Source: Naumovozyma dairenensis CBS 421 (Eukaryota > Ascomycota > Saccharomycetes > Saccharomycetales > Saccharomycetaceae). From it: a stretch of DNA of 64,000 nucleotides. The position numbers and the translations under genes were made by a program. Below are positions 19,579 to 29,560 of the stretch, piece by piece. The notes beneath the pieces were generated by a model that searched no databases, had not been told where the DNA came from, and saw only the letters and a list, made by a program, of their open reading frames with translations. The stretch lies in the NCBI RefSeq assembly GCF_000227115.2, contig NC_016485.2, forward strand, positions 720,025-784,024, given 5' to 3'. Positions within the stretch are counted from its first letter, which is position 1. The number at the start of each line of letters is the position of its first letter.

Positions 19579-20988
19579 ATGCCTTACGCCTTATCTGAAG
19601 CTCATAAGAAAATGGTCATGTCTCACTTAAGTGAAACTGACCCAGAATTAGAACAAATCATCAAAGCTGAAATCGACAGACAAAAGCATTCTATCGTCTT
19701 AATCGCATCTGAAAATTTCACCTCGACATCTGTCTTTGATGCCTTAGGTACTCCATTATCTAACAAATATTCTGAAGGTTATCCAGGTGCCCGTTACTAT
19801 GGTGGGAATGAACAAATTGACAAAATTGAATTATTATGTCAAGCAAGAGCCCTAAAGGCTTTCAACTTAACTGCTGATAAATGGGGTGTCAATGTTCAAA
19901 CTTTATCAGGTTCTCCAGCCAACTTACAAGTCTACCAAGCTATCATGAGACCTCATGATAGATTAATGGGTCTTTACTTACCAGATGGTGGTCATTTGTC
20001 CCACGGTTATGCTACTGAAAATAGAAAAATCTCTGCTGTGTCCACTTATTTCGAATCATTCCCATACAGAGTCAACCAAGAAACCGGTATCATCGATTAC
20101 GACACATTAGAACAAAACGCCATCTTATACAGACCAAAAGTCCTAGTCGCAGGTACCTCCGCATACTGTCGTTTGATCGATTACAAGAGGATGAGAGAAA
20201 TTGCTGACAAGTGTGGTGCTTACTTGATGGTCGACATGGCCCACATTTCCGGTTTGATCGCTGCCGGTGTCATCCCATCTCCATTTGAATACGCTGATAT
20301 CGTTACCACTACCACTCATAAGTCATTGAGAGGTCCTCGTGGTGCTATGATCTTCTTCAGAAGAGGGTTGAGATCCGTCAATGCAAAGACTGGTAAGGAA
20401 ATTTACTACGATTTGGAAAACCCAATTAATTTCTCCGTGTTCCCTGGTCATCAAGGTGGTCCACATAACCATACCATTGCTGCCTTGGCTACTGCTTTGA
20501 AACAAGTTGATACTCCAGAATTCAAAGAATATCAACAATTGGTCGTCAAGAACGCTAAAACTTTGGAATTGGAATTCAAGAAGTTAGGTTACAAGTTGGT
20601 TTCTAACGGTACTGATTCGCATATGGTTTTAGTTTCTTTGAGAGAACAAGGCATCGATGGTGCCCGTGTCGACTACGTTTGTGATAAGGCTAACATTGTC
20701 TTGAACAAAAACTCTATCCCAGGTGATAAATCTGCTTTAGTTCCAGGTGGTATCCGTATTGGTGCGCCAGCTATGACAACTAGGGGTATGGGTGAAGAAG
20801 ATTTCCAAAAGATTGCTCAATACATCGATAAAGCTGTCCAATTGGCCAAAGAAGTTCAACAATCTTTACCAAAGGATGCTAATAAATTAAAGGATTTCAA
20901 AGCTAAGATCGATGAAGGTTCTGATGTCATAACAAACATTAAACAAGAAATTTACCAATGGGCTGGTGAATATCCCTTAGCTGTGTAA
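19579..20988 (+). CDS. SHM2: SHM2, cytosolic serine hydroxymethyltransferase
   Basis: This 469-residue protein has the same length as S. cerevisiae cytosolic Shm2. It interconverts serine plus tetrahydrofolate with glycine plus 5,10-methylene-THF, feeding purine, thymidylate and methionine synthesis. Visible landmarks are IALASENF-type SENFTS near residue 38, YYGGNEQID, and the PLP Lys motif [13 protein letters not shown] near 248. [12 protein letters not shown] and a [19 protein letters not shown] block follow. There is no mitochondrial presequence, which separates it from the SHM1 type. In S. cerevisiae the gene (YLR058C) is on chromosome XII. Here it sits between AGX1 and CAK1 and converges on CAK1. 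Codon use looks strongly biased (TCT, GGT, AAG), consistent with high expression. Confidence 0.98.
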   Translation: MPYALSEAHKKMVMSHLSETDPELEQIIKAEIDRQKHSIVLIASENFTSTSVFDALGTPLSNKYSEGYPGARYYGGNEQIDKIELLCQARALKAFNLTADKWGVNVQTLSGSPANLQVYQAIMRPHDRLMGLYLPDGGHLSHGYATENRKISAVSTYFESFPYRVNQETGIIDYDTLEQNAILYRPKVLVAGTSAYCRLIDYKRMREIADKCGAYLMVDMAHISGLIAAGVIPSPFEYADIVTTTTHKSLRGPRGAMIFFRRGLRSVNAKTGKEIYYDLENPINFSVFPGHQGGPHNHTIAALATALKQVDTPEFKEYQQLVVKNAKTLELEFKKLGYKLVSNGTDSHMVLVSLREQGIDGARVDYVCDKANIVLNKNSIPGDKSALVPGGIRIGAPAMTTRGMGEEDFQKIAQYIDKAVQLAKEVQQSLPKDANKLKDFKAKIDEGSDVITNIKQEIYQWAGEYPLAV

Positions 20989-21296
20989 CCTCCTCAAAGA
21001 ATCGTCATCTCATATCATATTTTAATGACATTTTCAACAAATTAACATTCCATACTAATAACAAAAGAAGAAACTCGCGATTTTATGTAATATATGTTCT
21101 TCGTTAACATCCCTATATATATATATATAATCATTCACTGTACATGCATAATTCAACATTATAGATAATCAAGAGCAAGCTTTTCTTTTCCTTTGAAAAA
21201 AATTAAATAGTTGTACGTATGACCTATATAATGGACGGGGAGATGGAACCTACAATTAAATTAGTTTTCCTTACAAATACAGTCCCAGACTATGAC
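20989..21296. terminator. SHM2-CAK1 convergent 3' interval
   Basis: This 308-bp interval serves the 3' ends of both genes. It contains TATATATATATATATAAT-type AT repeats near 21113-21130, resembling yeast efficiency elements for 3'-end formation on both strands. No ORF is present. Confidence 0.4.
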
Positions 21297-22439
21297 CTAA
21301 CTCCTCAATTCTGCTAAGATCCTTTGAGAACTCCACCTCTTTTCGGAAGCAAAAGATACAATGTTCATGATACAAGTTACAAATTTTTCTCTTTGATCTC
21401 TATCAATTAACTGTTTTAACCTTGGCATCAATTTTTCTAGAACAATACTCCTTTGAATATCTTCACTTTGATCTAGTATATAGTTACCGTCACCTTCTTC
21501 ACCAAACATTCCTGTAAACGCATCTCTAGAGCCGTATCTGGATACATCTTCCCATTTTTCAATACTAGGGATACCTAATTTTTCAAAAATTGACATAATT
21601 AATCTAATATCACTCCCACTTTCCAAAACATTTGAGCCGTCATCAAACATTGCCGGTGCAAAATTCTCTATATTGGTAGACACTTGAAACCATTGCGATA
21701 CGAGGACAAGTAATGCCCAAATATCTACTTCAAACCTATAGTTCTTGACACCAAATAACAATTCAGGCGCTTTATAAAATGAAGTGGATACATCCGTAAT
21801 TTTATCATCAGGACGTTCAGTAACTACCTGCTTGGAATCCGTTTCATCATAGGAGATCCCAAAATCGGTAATTATCAACTGAATATTGTCTTCACCATTC
21901 ATTTCCAACAGTATGTTTTGCGGTTTGATATCTCGATGGATTATACCATGAGAATGTAAATATGTTAAACCTTCCACTAACTGGAGGAAGAAACCGTAAC
22001 TGTATTGATTAATATCAAAATAGTTCTCGTATACCATATTATATGGCTCAATCTCTTGCTCTTCCATAGGAGATTTAGTGAGTGAGTAATATGGGTTGAA
22101 TTTCCTTCTGGTTGGTTTCAGGTCATTACCATAACTTGGTTTGTAGTTCTTTATCATGAATTCATCCAAAGTAGAAGGATAAAAAAGCAACAATAATTCC
22201 AATTCATCTTGTCTTTTACTGTGATCCAATAATTCAATTAGATGAGCGTTGCGGAAATCTCCTAATCGTAAGATTTTCTTCATGATTGCTAATTCATATC
22301 GAGGATTATGAGGGGGAACAACATAATCAGTAGCCAGCGATTTCACAGCATATTTGTCTTGAACATTATATATTCGAGCTGTTTTAGTACTTTTGAGAAG
22401 CTTCCTTTCTGATATTGGGAGGTCTGATAGTTTTACCAT
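21297..22439 (-). CDS. CAK1: CAK1, CDK-activating kinase
   Basis: This 380-residue monomeric kinase is close in size to S. cerevisiae Cak1 (368). The catalytic loop is HRDIKPQN near residue 166 and the DFG motif is DFGIS near 195, followed by an SFYKAPELLFG activation-segment/APE block. The N-lobe has YAVKSL (the ATP-binding Lys) but no GxGxxG loop before it, the known peculiarity of Cak1. Cak1 phosphorylates the T-loop Thr of Cdc28, and also Kin28, Bur1, Ctk1 and Smk1. It is next to CAF16, as in S. cerevisiae. I used the ATG that gives MVKLSDLPIS. Confidence 0.94.
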   Translation of the reverse strand: MVKLSDLPISERKLLKSTKTARIYNVQDKYAVKSLATDYVVPPHNPRYELAIMKKILRLGDFRNAHLIELLDHSKRQDELELLLLFYPSTLDEFMIKNYKPSYGNDLKPTRRKFNPYYSLTKSPMEEQEIEPYNMVYENYFDINQYSYGFFLQLVEGLTYLHSHGIIHRDIKPQNILLEMNGEDNIQLIITDFGISYDETDSKQVVTERPDDKITDVSTSFYKAPELLFGVKNYRFEVDIWALLVLVSQWFQVSTNIENFAPAMFDDGSNVLESGSDIRLIMSIFEKLGIPSIEKWEDVSRYGSRDAFTGMFGEEGDGNYILDQSEDIQRSIVLEKLMPRLKQLIDRDQREKFVTCIMNIVSFASEKRWSSQRILAELRS

Positions 22440-24259
22440 GATCGAATGATTTCAATTTCTTTCTTTCCTTCATGGAAAGTTAGAAGATTCAACTCTTTTT
22501 TAAATTTCTCTGTTTCATCAATTTTTATAGACGCTAGTTACTATTTCCTTTAAAGTTCGAACTTTAGGGACAGTTGAAGATAGCAACCTTGAATCGATAT
22601 AGAAGGCAGCAAAAGTATCTTCAGAGAGACAATGCACATTCTACACACGATATAAAGAGTTTCGGTAATATTTAAGTTTGCTTTTTTGATTAGCTTATGG
22701 TGTTGCATAAGAGGGGATCGTGCCAAAGATTTTTGTGAATGCCAGTGTCAAGAAAACTGCCATTATCAATGAACCGGCAAGATATATTTTCAATAATATA
22801 CATTCAATACCTAGATATCATTCTGTTCCGTTTTTTATACTGATATTTTTTATATCAGGTACTTTTGAATTTTATTTGTTTGTGCGACTAATGCTCTCTT
22901 TACGTTCTTTGAATATTTAGTGAGAAAAGTAAAGTAATACCCAACAATTTTCTCAGGCAATAATTAACTAAAAAATGTATTTTGCGTATTGCTTTACATA
23001 TACTGATCTCTAGATATCATCTCTAGAGTGTGACCTAAAAATTGGTGACGATCCTTCCATGATATGACGGCGAAATAGATTGTGATATTCAAAGCTGGAG
23101 GGCCTCATTTAACGCTAATTCAAGGACAAGGTTACAAAAAGAACAAATATAAAAGTATCCTTAGTATTTTACCCCTCACCAAAACTGTTGTTAAATGAAG
23201 TGAATAATGTGTATTTCTTCTGGTCTTTTGATTTATTATTATTATTATTGCGTCGTTCGGAAAGCCCGGAAAGTGTCATAGTGTCATTCCGTTGAAGCGT
23301 CACTGTCAGGTAAGTGGATCCACAGATACAAAAATTTAAAAGTCATGCTAACACAGGATGTTGCTTGTCGAATTTGTCACATATTACCTGGACTAAAGGA
23401 TCCAGTTTAATCTATCTTTTTTAATATGTAATAGTTTTCTTTTTTTTCTTTAAGCAAGTTTTGAGTTCAAGTTAAAGATACGGTTCCCTTCCACTGATGA
23501 AACAACTATTATTTCTAGTCTTGTTTCTTCGGACTACATCCTTTTGTCCCCCCCTCTCATTTTGTTGTAATCATATTCGCCAGTTTAACACCGTTTCGTG
23601 TTTACAAGCATAACCTGAATTTAAGTATACTATGTCATAAAAACTACATAGGGCCATACAGAAGTTATATCACCATTTACGCTCACCAGTTCGTATCATA
23701 TTGACCTCCAATAGTCACGACCAAGCACTTCCAGTATCTTAAGGGATGTTGCGCCGAGGTTCGTCTACTTCAGAAAAATGTTTGTCTCCACCTGCCCTAA
23801 CGAAATATTGTCAACAAACTGCATGCAATTCTTAGAGATATGTCCAGGATCCCATATGGCAAAGATCAATCAAACTTATTGCGGGATTGGCTCAAGAATT
23901 CTTTTATGGAGTGCACATTGGAAAGTATTTGGAGTAACTCGTCAGCTTTCTTGGAAACATCAATTTTACAAGCATTTCTCCTAGGTGAATTATCAATTTA
24001 AAATGGATGGATAAGGATAACCTGTCGGCACGTCAAATTAACTTGGCGAGGAACCTTTATAGTCATTCCGGAATTCTTCTTGCATTTTTCAACGTCGGTA
24101 CGGTAAAGCTTATCTGATTTCGTGATGAAATATATAACATGATGGTAACTGCGGAAGATAACAACATAGGTGAGCAACATAATTTTCACTACTAAAAAGG
24201 AAAATATTTTTTGTAAGTCTATGTAAGTTTAAATTCTCTTTTCCTTAATATGAAAACTA
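22440..24259. other. Gene-free interval between CAK1 and CAF16
   Basis: CAK1 and CAF16 are adjacent in S. cerevisiae, but here they are 1.8 kb apart. Only short frames occur (66 codons at 22720, 68 at 23778, 63 antisense at 23998), with no recognisable motif or homology. No tRNA-like box B with a matching stem was found. It probably contains the CAK1 promoter at its left end and CAF16 3' sequence at its right end. Confidence 0.45.
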
Positions 24260-25117
24260 CTATATTTCTTCATTGGAAACACCGGTATCTTCCCTCAGCC
24301 ATGCTAATGCTAAAGGATGTAAACTGTTAACTCTAGTAATCGATATATGAGGTTGATTAGTACTAGAATGGAACGTAACATGACCATTAGTATTCCCATC
24401 AATCTCATTACAAAATTCGACATCTTTAGTGTAGTTTAATTGTGAAACAATACGACCATCTTTAACATGTATCACTTTATCTGGCCATTTAGCTAATCCA
24501 TCAAAGATATGAGTGGCGTAAATTACAGAACATTTTCTTGTTTCAGTTTCCCATTTTAAAAATTGTAATAATCTTGATCTCGCAATAACATCTAAATCTA
24601 CTGTAACTTCATCTAAGAGAAGCACTTTCCAAGGTTTTAATAATCCCATTGCCAATTGAACACGTCTCTTTTGTCCGTCACTTAATCTATGCATTCTCCA
24701 ATTGGTATCAATATCTAATATCTCAATCAATTTCTCACCTCTTTCTTTAAAATGATTTAATCCGATACTCTCCAATAATTCCAAGACACCAATGTCTCTA
24801 TTAATAATGCTCATATGACACCATTCGGTCCCCAAATAAGTAGTCACTTGCCAGTCTTTCTCTTCAGAGTTTACTTCTTCTTGATGCATAGATAAGGGAC
24901 TAAATGGGTCCAATCCATTAACACGGATTTTCCCATTAAGACATAAATGTTTCCCACTTAATAATTTCAATAACGTGGATTTACCTGCACCATTGGCACC
25001 AACAACTAAAGTTCTTTTGTTCCAAGGAATTTGTAACTTAATATCAATTACGGATGGTTTTGTTGCTTCAGCAAATTTATATGTTAGATTGTCTACTTCA
25101 ACTGCAAATTCTGCCAT
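24260..25117 (-). CDS. CAF16: CAF16, soluble ABC ATPase linked to CCR4-NOT
   Basis: The encoded 285-residue single ABC nucleotide-binding domain has no membrane segment. Walker A is GANGAGKST near residues 39-47, the ABC signature is LSDGQKRR near 142, and Walker B is VLLLDEVTVDLD near 163. The H-loop is ATHIFDG. Family knowledge: S. cerevisiae Caf16 (289 residues) associates with the CCR4-NOT and Srb9 regulatory complexes. The gene is on the minus strand between CAK1 and GYP8, the S. cerevisiae order. The SDG signature in place of SGG is typical of this subfamily. Confidence is high from the motifs and gene order together. Confidence 0.95.
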   Translation of the reverse strand: MAEFAVEVDNLTYKFAEATKPSVIDIKLQIPWNKRTLVVGANGAGKSTLLKLLSGKHLCLNGKIRVNGLDPFSPLSMHQEEVNSEEKDWQVTTYLGTEWCHMSIINRDIGVLELLESIGLNHFKERGEKLIEILDIDTNWRMHRLSDGQKRRVQLAMGLLKPWKVLLLDEVTVDLDVIARSRLLQFLKWETETRKCSVIYATHIFDGLAKWPDKVIHVKDGRIVSQLNYTKDVEFCNEIDGNTNGHVTFHSSTNQPHISITRVNSLHPLALAWLREDTGVSNEEI

Positions 25118-25586
25118 TTTCGTTTTTTCTGCCAGTGTGGAGACTTGTAAGAAAGCTATGAAGTATTATGTTTCATGATATACTCAATGGATATTGCTAC
25201 TCTATGAGATCCCTAGTTATATAATAATAATTTTTCAGTTTAACGAATTGTGCTTATGTAAATTGCTCGAGGCGGCGAAAACGAACAATAGAAAATTAAA
25301 AAAAATTATGTCAATGTCACGTGAAATTCATCACTGACGTTCCGAACAGTTGCACCCTTAATGTCACATAAGCTAAATAGTCATGCATGATATACTTTGA
25401 AGCTCAGTATAATTGGTTTTTGTTGAATATTAATTATATAATAGTAATTATTATACGTGAAAGAGTGTTATTGGATCTATAAATTGGCCTCTGGTATAAG
25501 CTACTCAGTGTAAGACCAAACCATCCCACAAATGGCTGACTACATTCTAATTGAGCCCGTAGAAACTTGCCTAACAGTACCCAATT
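25118..25586 (-). promoter_or_regulatory. CAF16 upstream region
   Basis: This interval holds the CAF16 promoter and the GYP8 3'UTR. It contains CACGTG at 25318-25323 (Cbf1 type) preceded by an A-rich tract. No additional ORF is seen. Confidence 0.4.
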
Positions 25587-27146
25587 TTATTCCTCTGTTT
25601 TATAAGTATTAATCATAGAGAGTATGTAATTGAGACTTGAATACTTTGAAAAGTCTGGGAACATAAACCCCATCTTATTCTTGAAAGTGTTCCTACCTGT
25701 AAATCGTAAAAGTATAGCAAAGATACCTATAAGGATTGAAAGTTTTATGAATGATCCTGAATATAAAGCGGCACAATTGAGGCAAGTGCTTTCACTTTTA
25801 CCATAATAGCAAGAGGGTTTATCGTTGATAGGAACATTCTTATAAGCTTCGTTTATTTCGATCTGTTTACCAAGTAAACAGAGAACTTCTTCTATATTGT
25901 ATTGTTTTATGGTACCTTCCCCTGATGCTGTTGTTAACAAGACGCTTTGTGGGTGGATTATTGTCTGCCATCCATTATAGTCATCTATTATTGACATATC
26001 CTGGGATATTTTGAGAATTTTCCTCCAGAATTTATTGTCATCAGCGTCATTATCATTTGAAGAAGGTATCATTAGAACCTGCTGTATTATTCCATGGACC
26101 AAATCAACTGTATTTTCAAAGTTATCCTGATTACATTCGTAAGCTTCTAATAACAATTGTTTCTTTTCAAGGATAATATTAGCATAAATAAACAATGGTA
26201 CCAACATTGATTGCTTAGATATTACTAAGTCAAATATTTGGAAAATGGTTCCATTAGAAGAACCATCTTCCCATGGTTTTAAATCATGTGAAAAAATAGT
26301 CAATATAGCCGAAATGGCAAAAAATGGGTTAATGGAATCAAAGTGTAATTTAGAAAATAAATCAATATCCATCATCCTCATCAACTGCGGGATGATTTGA
26401 AGTTGATCTAGCGAGAAATCCAAACAGTTCATCATAAAATCACGTAAATATAATAATGTGAAACGTTCAACACATCCAAATAATTGTTCTTCATCAACGA
26501 TTTTATTATCTTTTGAGATACCGCTAGATGAGGTTTGTGTATCAGTATTCTGGATGGGGTCAGTATCACCTCTAATTCTAGCATCCAACGGGGTAAGAAA
26601 GCTTGTGGTTTTGACAAACGGATAGCTTTCTATAAATACCATAATAAAAACTGAAACTAGGTCATGATATCCTTGGTAATAATTTAGTTGTGGATATTTC
26701 CGCAAGACTTTTACAATAGTACTATAAAGAATGTCTCTTAAACGTTCTTTCAAACGCTCATCTTTTAAAGTACCAAAAGAGCGTTTCACATCAAGCATTA
26801 CTTGATTCTCATCCTTGTGTTGTTTTACTGAAAGTAATTCAGGATCTTTATCCTCATCATCATATATCGTTAGTTGTTCATAAAGCAGTTGTCTCCAAGC
26901 TTCTCTTCTAAGAGGATGATTTATAAAGCCAAATACTGTACTTCCCAATTTCCCAAGTGTATGATAATCATTTGCTTCCAGTACCCTTTGGATAAGCTTC
27001 TGTTTCATGTCTTGCTTTTCTCTCATGTTAAAATAAGTCACTAGAGTTCTCGCATCAAAAACATTCTCCATAGGCATAGGATCAGCAGTCATTTTATTTG
27101 ATACCTTTATTGGCATCGGAAGGTAAAACGACGTTAAGTTCACCAT
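25587..27146 (-). CDS. GYP8: GYP8, TBC-domain Rab GTPase-activating protein
   Basis: The 519-residue protein resembles S. cerevisiae Gyp8 (497). The TBC domain runs from about residue 75 to 340. LRREAWRQLL opens it, the arginine-finger block is LDVKRSF near 117, and the glutamine finger is YYQGYHDL near 154. These are the two catalytic fingers that act on Rabs such as Ypt1. A hydrophobic stretch near 469-487 (LSILIGIFAILLRF) suggests a C-terminal membrane anchor. Synteny with CAF16 and STE2 is conserved, and the gene is divergent from STE2. The first ATG was chosen; in-frame Met codons at 11 and 19 are alternatives. Confidence 0.93.
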   Translation of the reverse strand: MVNLTSFYLPMPIKVSNKMTADPMPMENVFDARTLVTYFNMREKQDMKQKLIQRVLEANDYHTLGKLGSTVFGFINHPLRREAWRQLLYEQLTIYDDEDKDPELLSVKQHKDENQVMLDVKRSFGTLKDERLKERLRDILYSTIVKVLRKYPQLNYYQGYHDLVSVFIMVFIESYPFVKTTSFLTPLDARIRGDTDPIQNTDTQTSSSGISKDNKIVDEEQLFGCVERFTLLYLRDFMMNCLDFSLDQLQIIPQLMRMMDIDLFSKLHFDSINPFFAISAILTIFSHDLKPWEDGSSNGTIFQIFDLVISKQSMLVPLFIYANIILEKKQLLLEAYECNQDNFENTVDLVHGIIQQVLMIPSSNDNDADDNKFWRKILKISQDMSIIDDYNGWQTIIHPQSVLLTTASGEGTIKQYNIEEVLCLLGKQIEINEAYKNVPINDKPSCYYGKSESTCLNCAALYSGSFIKLSILIGIFAILLRFTGRNTFKNKMGFMFPDFSKYSSLNYILSMINTYKTEE

Positions 27147-27816
27147 TTTCTAACCACTTATAAAACTTGTCAACCGTTAAATGGTAGGTTGCTCGTTTTC
27201 TTCTTTTTCTACGATGTTTGTCTTTCTGTCCTCTCTGTATTTCAATTTTTGTACACTTTTCTCATCGCTCTAAAAAGTTGATACTTTTTTAAACTAAACA
27301 AATGCCTTAGCGTACGAGGTTAAAGAACATCACTGTCGAATTTATAAAGAAAAGAAACTTTTATAGCAACTATCACACTATCCATCAATGACAAGCCAAG
27401 TTTGTTATTTATTATGTGAGCACCGATTGATTTGTTCTTTGATAGTATGACATAGCTCTAGCTGCTTAGATAATCTACATACTGGTCACTCATATACAAA
27501 GCGAATTAGGTACATTGGTGACTACAAATAAAAGACGAATACAATTTAATAATGAAGAGTAATTTCCCAACCTAGAGACTAAATAACTATTGGTTCAGGG
27601 GAAACAAGGGTCAGACAAAAGACCAACGTATTGAAAATATCAAGAGGAAACTGTGGTGATTTTTGCCAAGAACAAAAAGAAGTTTCACTCTCTTACAAAG
27701 ATATAAAATTTTCACTTAATTGTTCTTTTCTTCCTCTCTTAAAATCCAGTAGTCTTTATTTGTAACTCTTCAAAAGGATCTTTTTAGGTACGTACTTTTC
27801 ACTAAAAGGAAAAAAA

Positions 27817-27823
27817 TGAAACA
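27817..27823 (+). promoter_or_regulatory. Pheromone response element TGAAACA (Ste12 site)
   Basis: This is an exact TGAAACA match 11 bp upstream of the alpha2-Mcm1 operator in the STE2 promoter. Ste12 binds this sequence, often with Mcm1, to induce a-specific genes on pheromone exposure. Confidence 0.7.
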
Positions 27824-27834
27824 TGCATAATTTA

Positions 27835-27864
27835 CATGTAATTACCTAATCGGGTAATTACATA
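27835..27864. promoter_or_regulatory. MATalpha2-Mcm1 operator of STE2
   Basis: Alpha2 half-sites CATGTAATTA and TAATTACAT flank, in opposite orientation, the Mcm1 core CCTAATCGGG (CC-N6-GG). The result is a nearly perfect palindrome 195 bp upstream of the STE2 ATG. This is the a-specific-gene operator: Mcm1 activates it in a cells and alpha2-Mcm1 represses it in alpha and a/alpha cells. Confidence 0.93.
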
Positions 27865-28058
27865 GAAAAAAGTTTCAATGGGAAGATCGAAGAAAGCCAA
27901 GATCTGACCGACCGAGCAGACCTCTTCCCTACAGAACGACAAGGTATAAAAATAAGCAAAGTTTTTCTACCATGTTCTCGGTTTTTGAAGTTCTTATTGA
28001 ATATGACAACTGTACATTTCTGTCATAGCCAAAACATTCAATCCCATTACACGTAAAT

Positions 28059-29492
28059 ATGTCTTCCAGCACAGACGTGCCTCAGTTAAGTCAGTACTTT
28101 TTTGACAGTAATTATAACCCTGGCCAGAGTTTAATAAGCTATACATCAATATATGGAAATGATACCGTTGTATCCTTCGATGAAGTACAAACAATCGTTG
28201 ATAAGAAAATCACTGAAGCTATTATGTTTGGTGTGAGATGCGGGGCAGTTATTTTAACCATAATAGTTATGTGGATGATATCGAAGAAAAAGAAAACTCC
28301 GATCTTCATAATAAACCAAATATCATTATTCCTTATCCTCCTACACTCCGCTCTATATTTCAGATACTTGCTATCGAATTACTCTTCTGTCACATATGCC
28401 TTAACAGGATTCCCACAATTTATCCATAGAGGTGATGTCCATATTTACGGTGCTGCTAGTATTATCCAGGTATTGTTAGTCGCTTCCATTGAAACTTCTT
28501 TGGTTTTCCAAGTGAAAGTTATTTTTACTGGTGATAATTTCAAAAGAATTGGGAGAGTAGTAATGGGAATATCAATAGCTTTAGGCCTAGCAACCGTTGC
28601 TATGTATTTCGTTGCTGCAATTAAAGGTATGATTTCAACATATAATAACGTTGGTGGTACACAACCAAAATACTTCAACGTGGCTACTATTTTATTAGCA
28701 TCATCGATAAATTTTATGACGTTGATTTTGGTGATTAAATTGATACTTGCAATAAGATCGAGAAGGTTTTTAGGTCTAAAACAATTTGATAGTTTCCATA
28801 TTCTATTAATTATGTCATGCCAGTCTTTACTGGCACCTTCTATCCTTTTTATTCTTGCCTATAGCTTAAATCCCAATGATGGTACTGACGTCCTTGTAAC
28901 AGTTGCAACACTACTGGTTGTTTTATCTCTACCATTATCCTCGATGTGGGCTACTGCTGCAAACAATGCCTCAAGACCAACATCAGCTGGTTCAGACTAC
29001 TCACCAAGCACCGGTTTTTATGATAATAGTAGATCAAGTGCTATGTCACAGAGTTTACATTCTGAAGGAAAGAAATCGTTTAAAAGTCGGCTGTATAATT
29101 TATATCCTACGAGATCTTCAGACAAAAGCTCAGAGCACACGTTTGTAGATCATCAAGATTTAGAAAAGAATGATTTGTATGAGCTTTCAACACCAATTAC
29201 ACAAACAAATCCCAATGGCATTCAATTATCGAACTATAGATCAAAGATGGTAAATAACGAAATGGATTATCTTGCTGACATTTATACTCCCAATACCGCT
29301 GCAGACGAAAATGCAAGGAAGTTTTGGTCCGAGGGAAATGGTGATGATTTTGATTCCATAAGTAAAGAAAGTTCTGAATTAACGCATGAATTGCATCCTG
29401 ATATTGTTAAAATGGCTGCAGGGAATAACGAAGGAGATGATGAATTTCTGGAAACTAAAAAAATTACACTGAAAAATATAGCGCCTAAATGA
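28059..29492 (+). CDS. STE2: STE2, alpha-factor pheromone receptor (GPCR)
   Basis: The encoded 477-residue protein has an extracellular N-terminus of about 50 residues and seven hydrophobic segments between about 52 and 305. TM1 contains FGVRCGAVILTIIVMWM, including the GxxxG-like dimerisation patch known for Ste2. TM6 carries the conserved QSLLAPSILF block, with the signalling Pro. The cytoplasmic tail of about 170 residues is longer than in S. cerevisiae (431 residues in total) and rich in Ser, Lys and acidic residues suited to phosphorylation and endocytosis. It signals through Gpa1/Ste4/Ste18 in a cells. Cell-type control is visible in its promoter. Confidence 0.97.
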   Translation: MSSSTDVPQLSQYFFDSNYNPGQSLISYTSIYGNDTVVSFDEVQTIVDKKITEAIMFGVRCGAVILTIIVMWMISKKKKTPIFIINQISLFLILLHSALYFRYLLSNYSSVTYALTGFPQFIHRGDVHIYGAASIIQVLLVASIETSLVFQVKVIFTGDNFKRIGRVVMGISIALGLATVAMYFVAAIKGMISTYNNVGGTQPKYFNVATILLASSINFMTLILVIKLILAIRSRRFLGLKQFDSFHILLIMSCQSLLAPSILFILAYSLNPNDGTDVLVTVATLLVVLSLPLSSMWATAANNASRPTSAGSDYSPSTGFYDNSRSSAMSQSLHSEGKKSFKSRLYNLYPTRSSDKSSEHTFVDHQDLEKNDLYELSTPITQTNPNGIQLSNYRSKMVNNEMDYLADIYTPNTAADENARKFWSEGNGDDFDSISKESSELTHELHPDIVKMAAGNNEGDDEFLETKKITLKNIAPK

Positions 29493-29560
29493 CGTTTGGA
29501 AAAAAAAATTGTTCTTTAAGTATATCATTTTTATATACTATCTATGTTTAATATTTTACT
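29493..29560. terminator. STE2/BST1 convergent 3' interval (68 bp)
   Basis: Only 68 bp separate the STE2 and BST1 stop codons. The 3'UTRs of the two convergent mRNAs therefore almost certainly overlap. The interval is AT-rich, with TATATA-type elements. Confidence 0.5.

Larger units (their letters stand above)
27147..28058. promoter_or_regulatory. GYP8-STE2 divergent promoter
   Basis: This is the intergenic region between divergent GYP8 and STE2. It holds the alpha2-Mcm1 operator (27835-27864), a pheromone response element (27817-27823) and a TATA box TATAAAAA at 27945-27952, 106 bp before the STE2 ATG. The GYP8 side is otherwise featureless. Confidence 0.6.
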
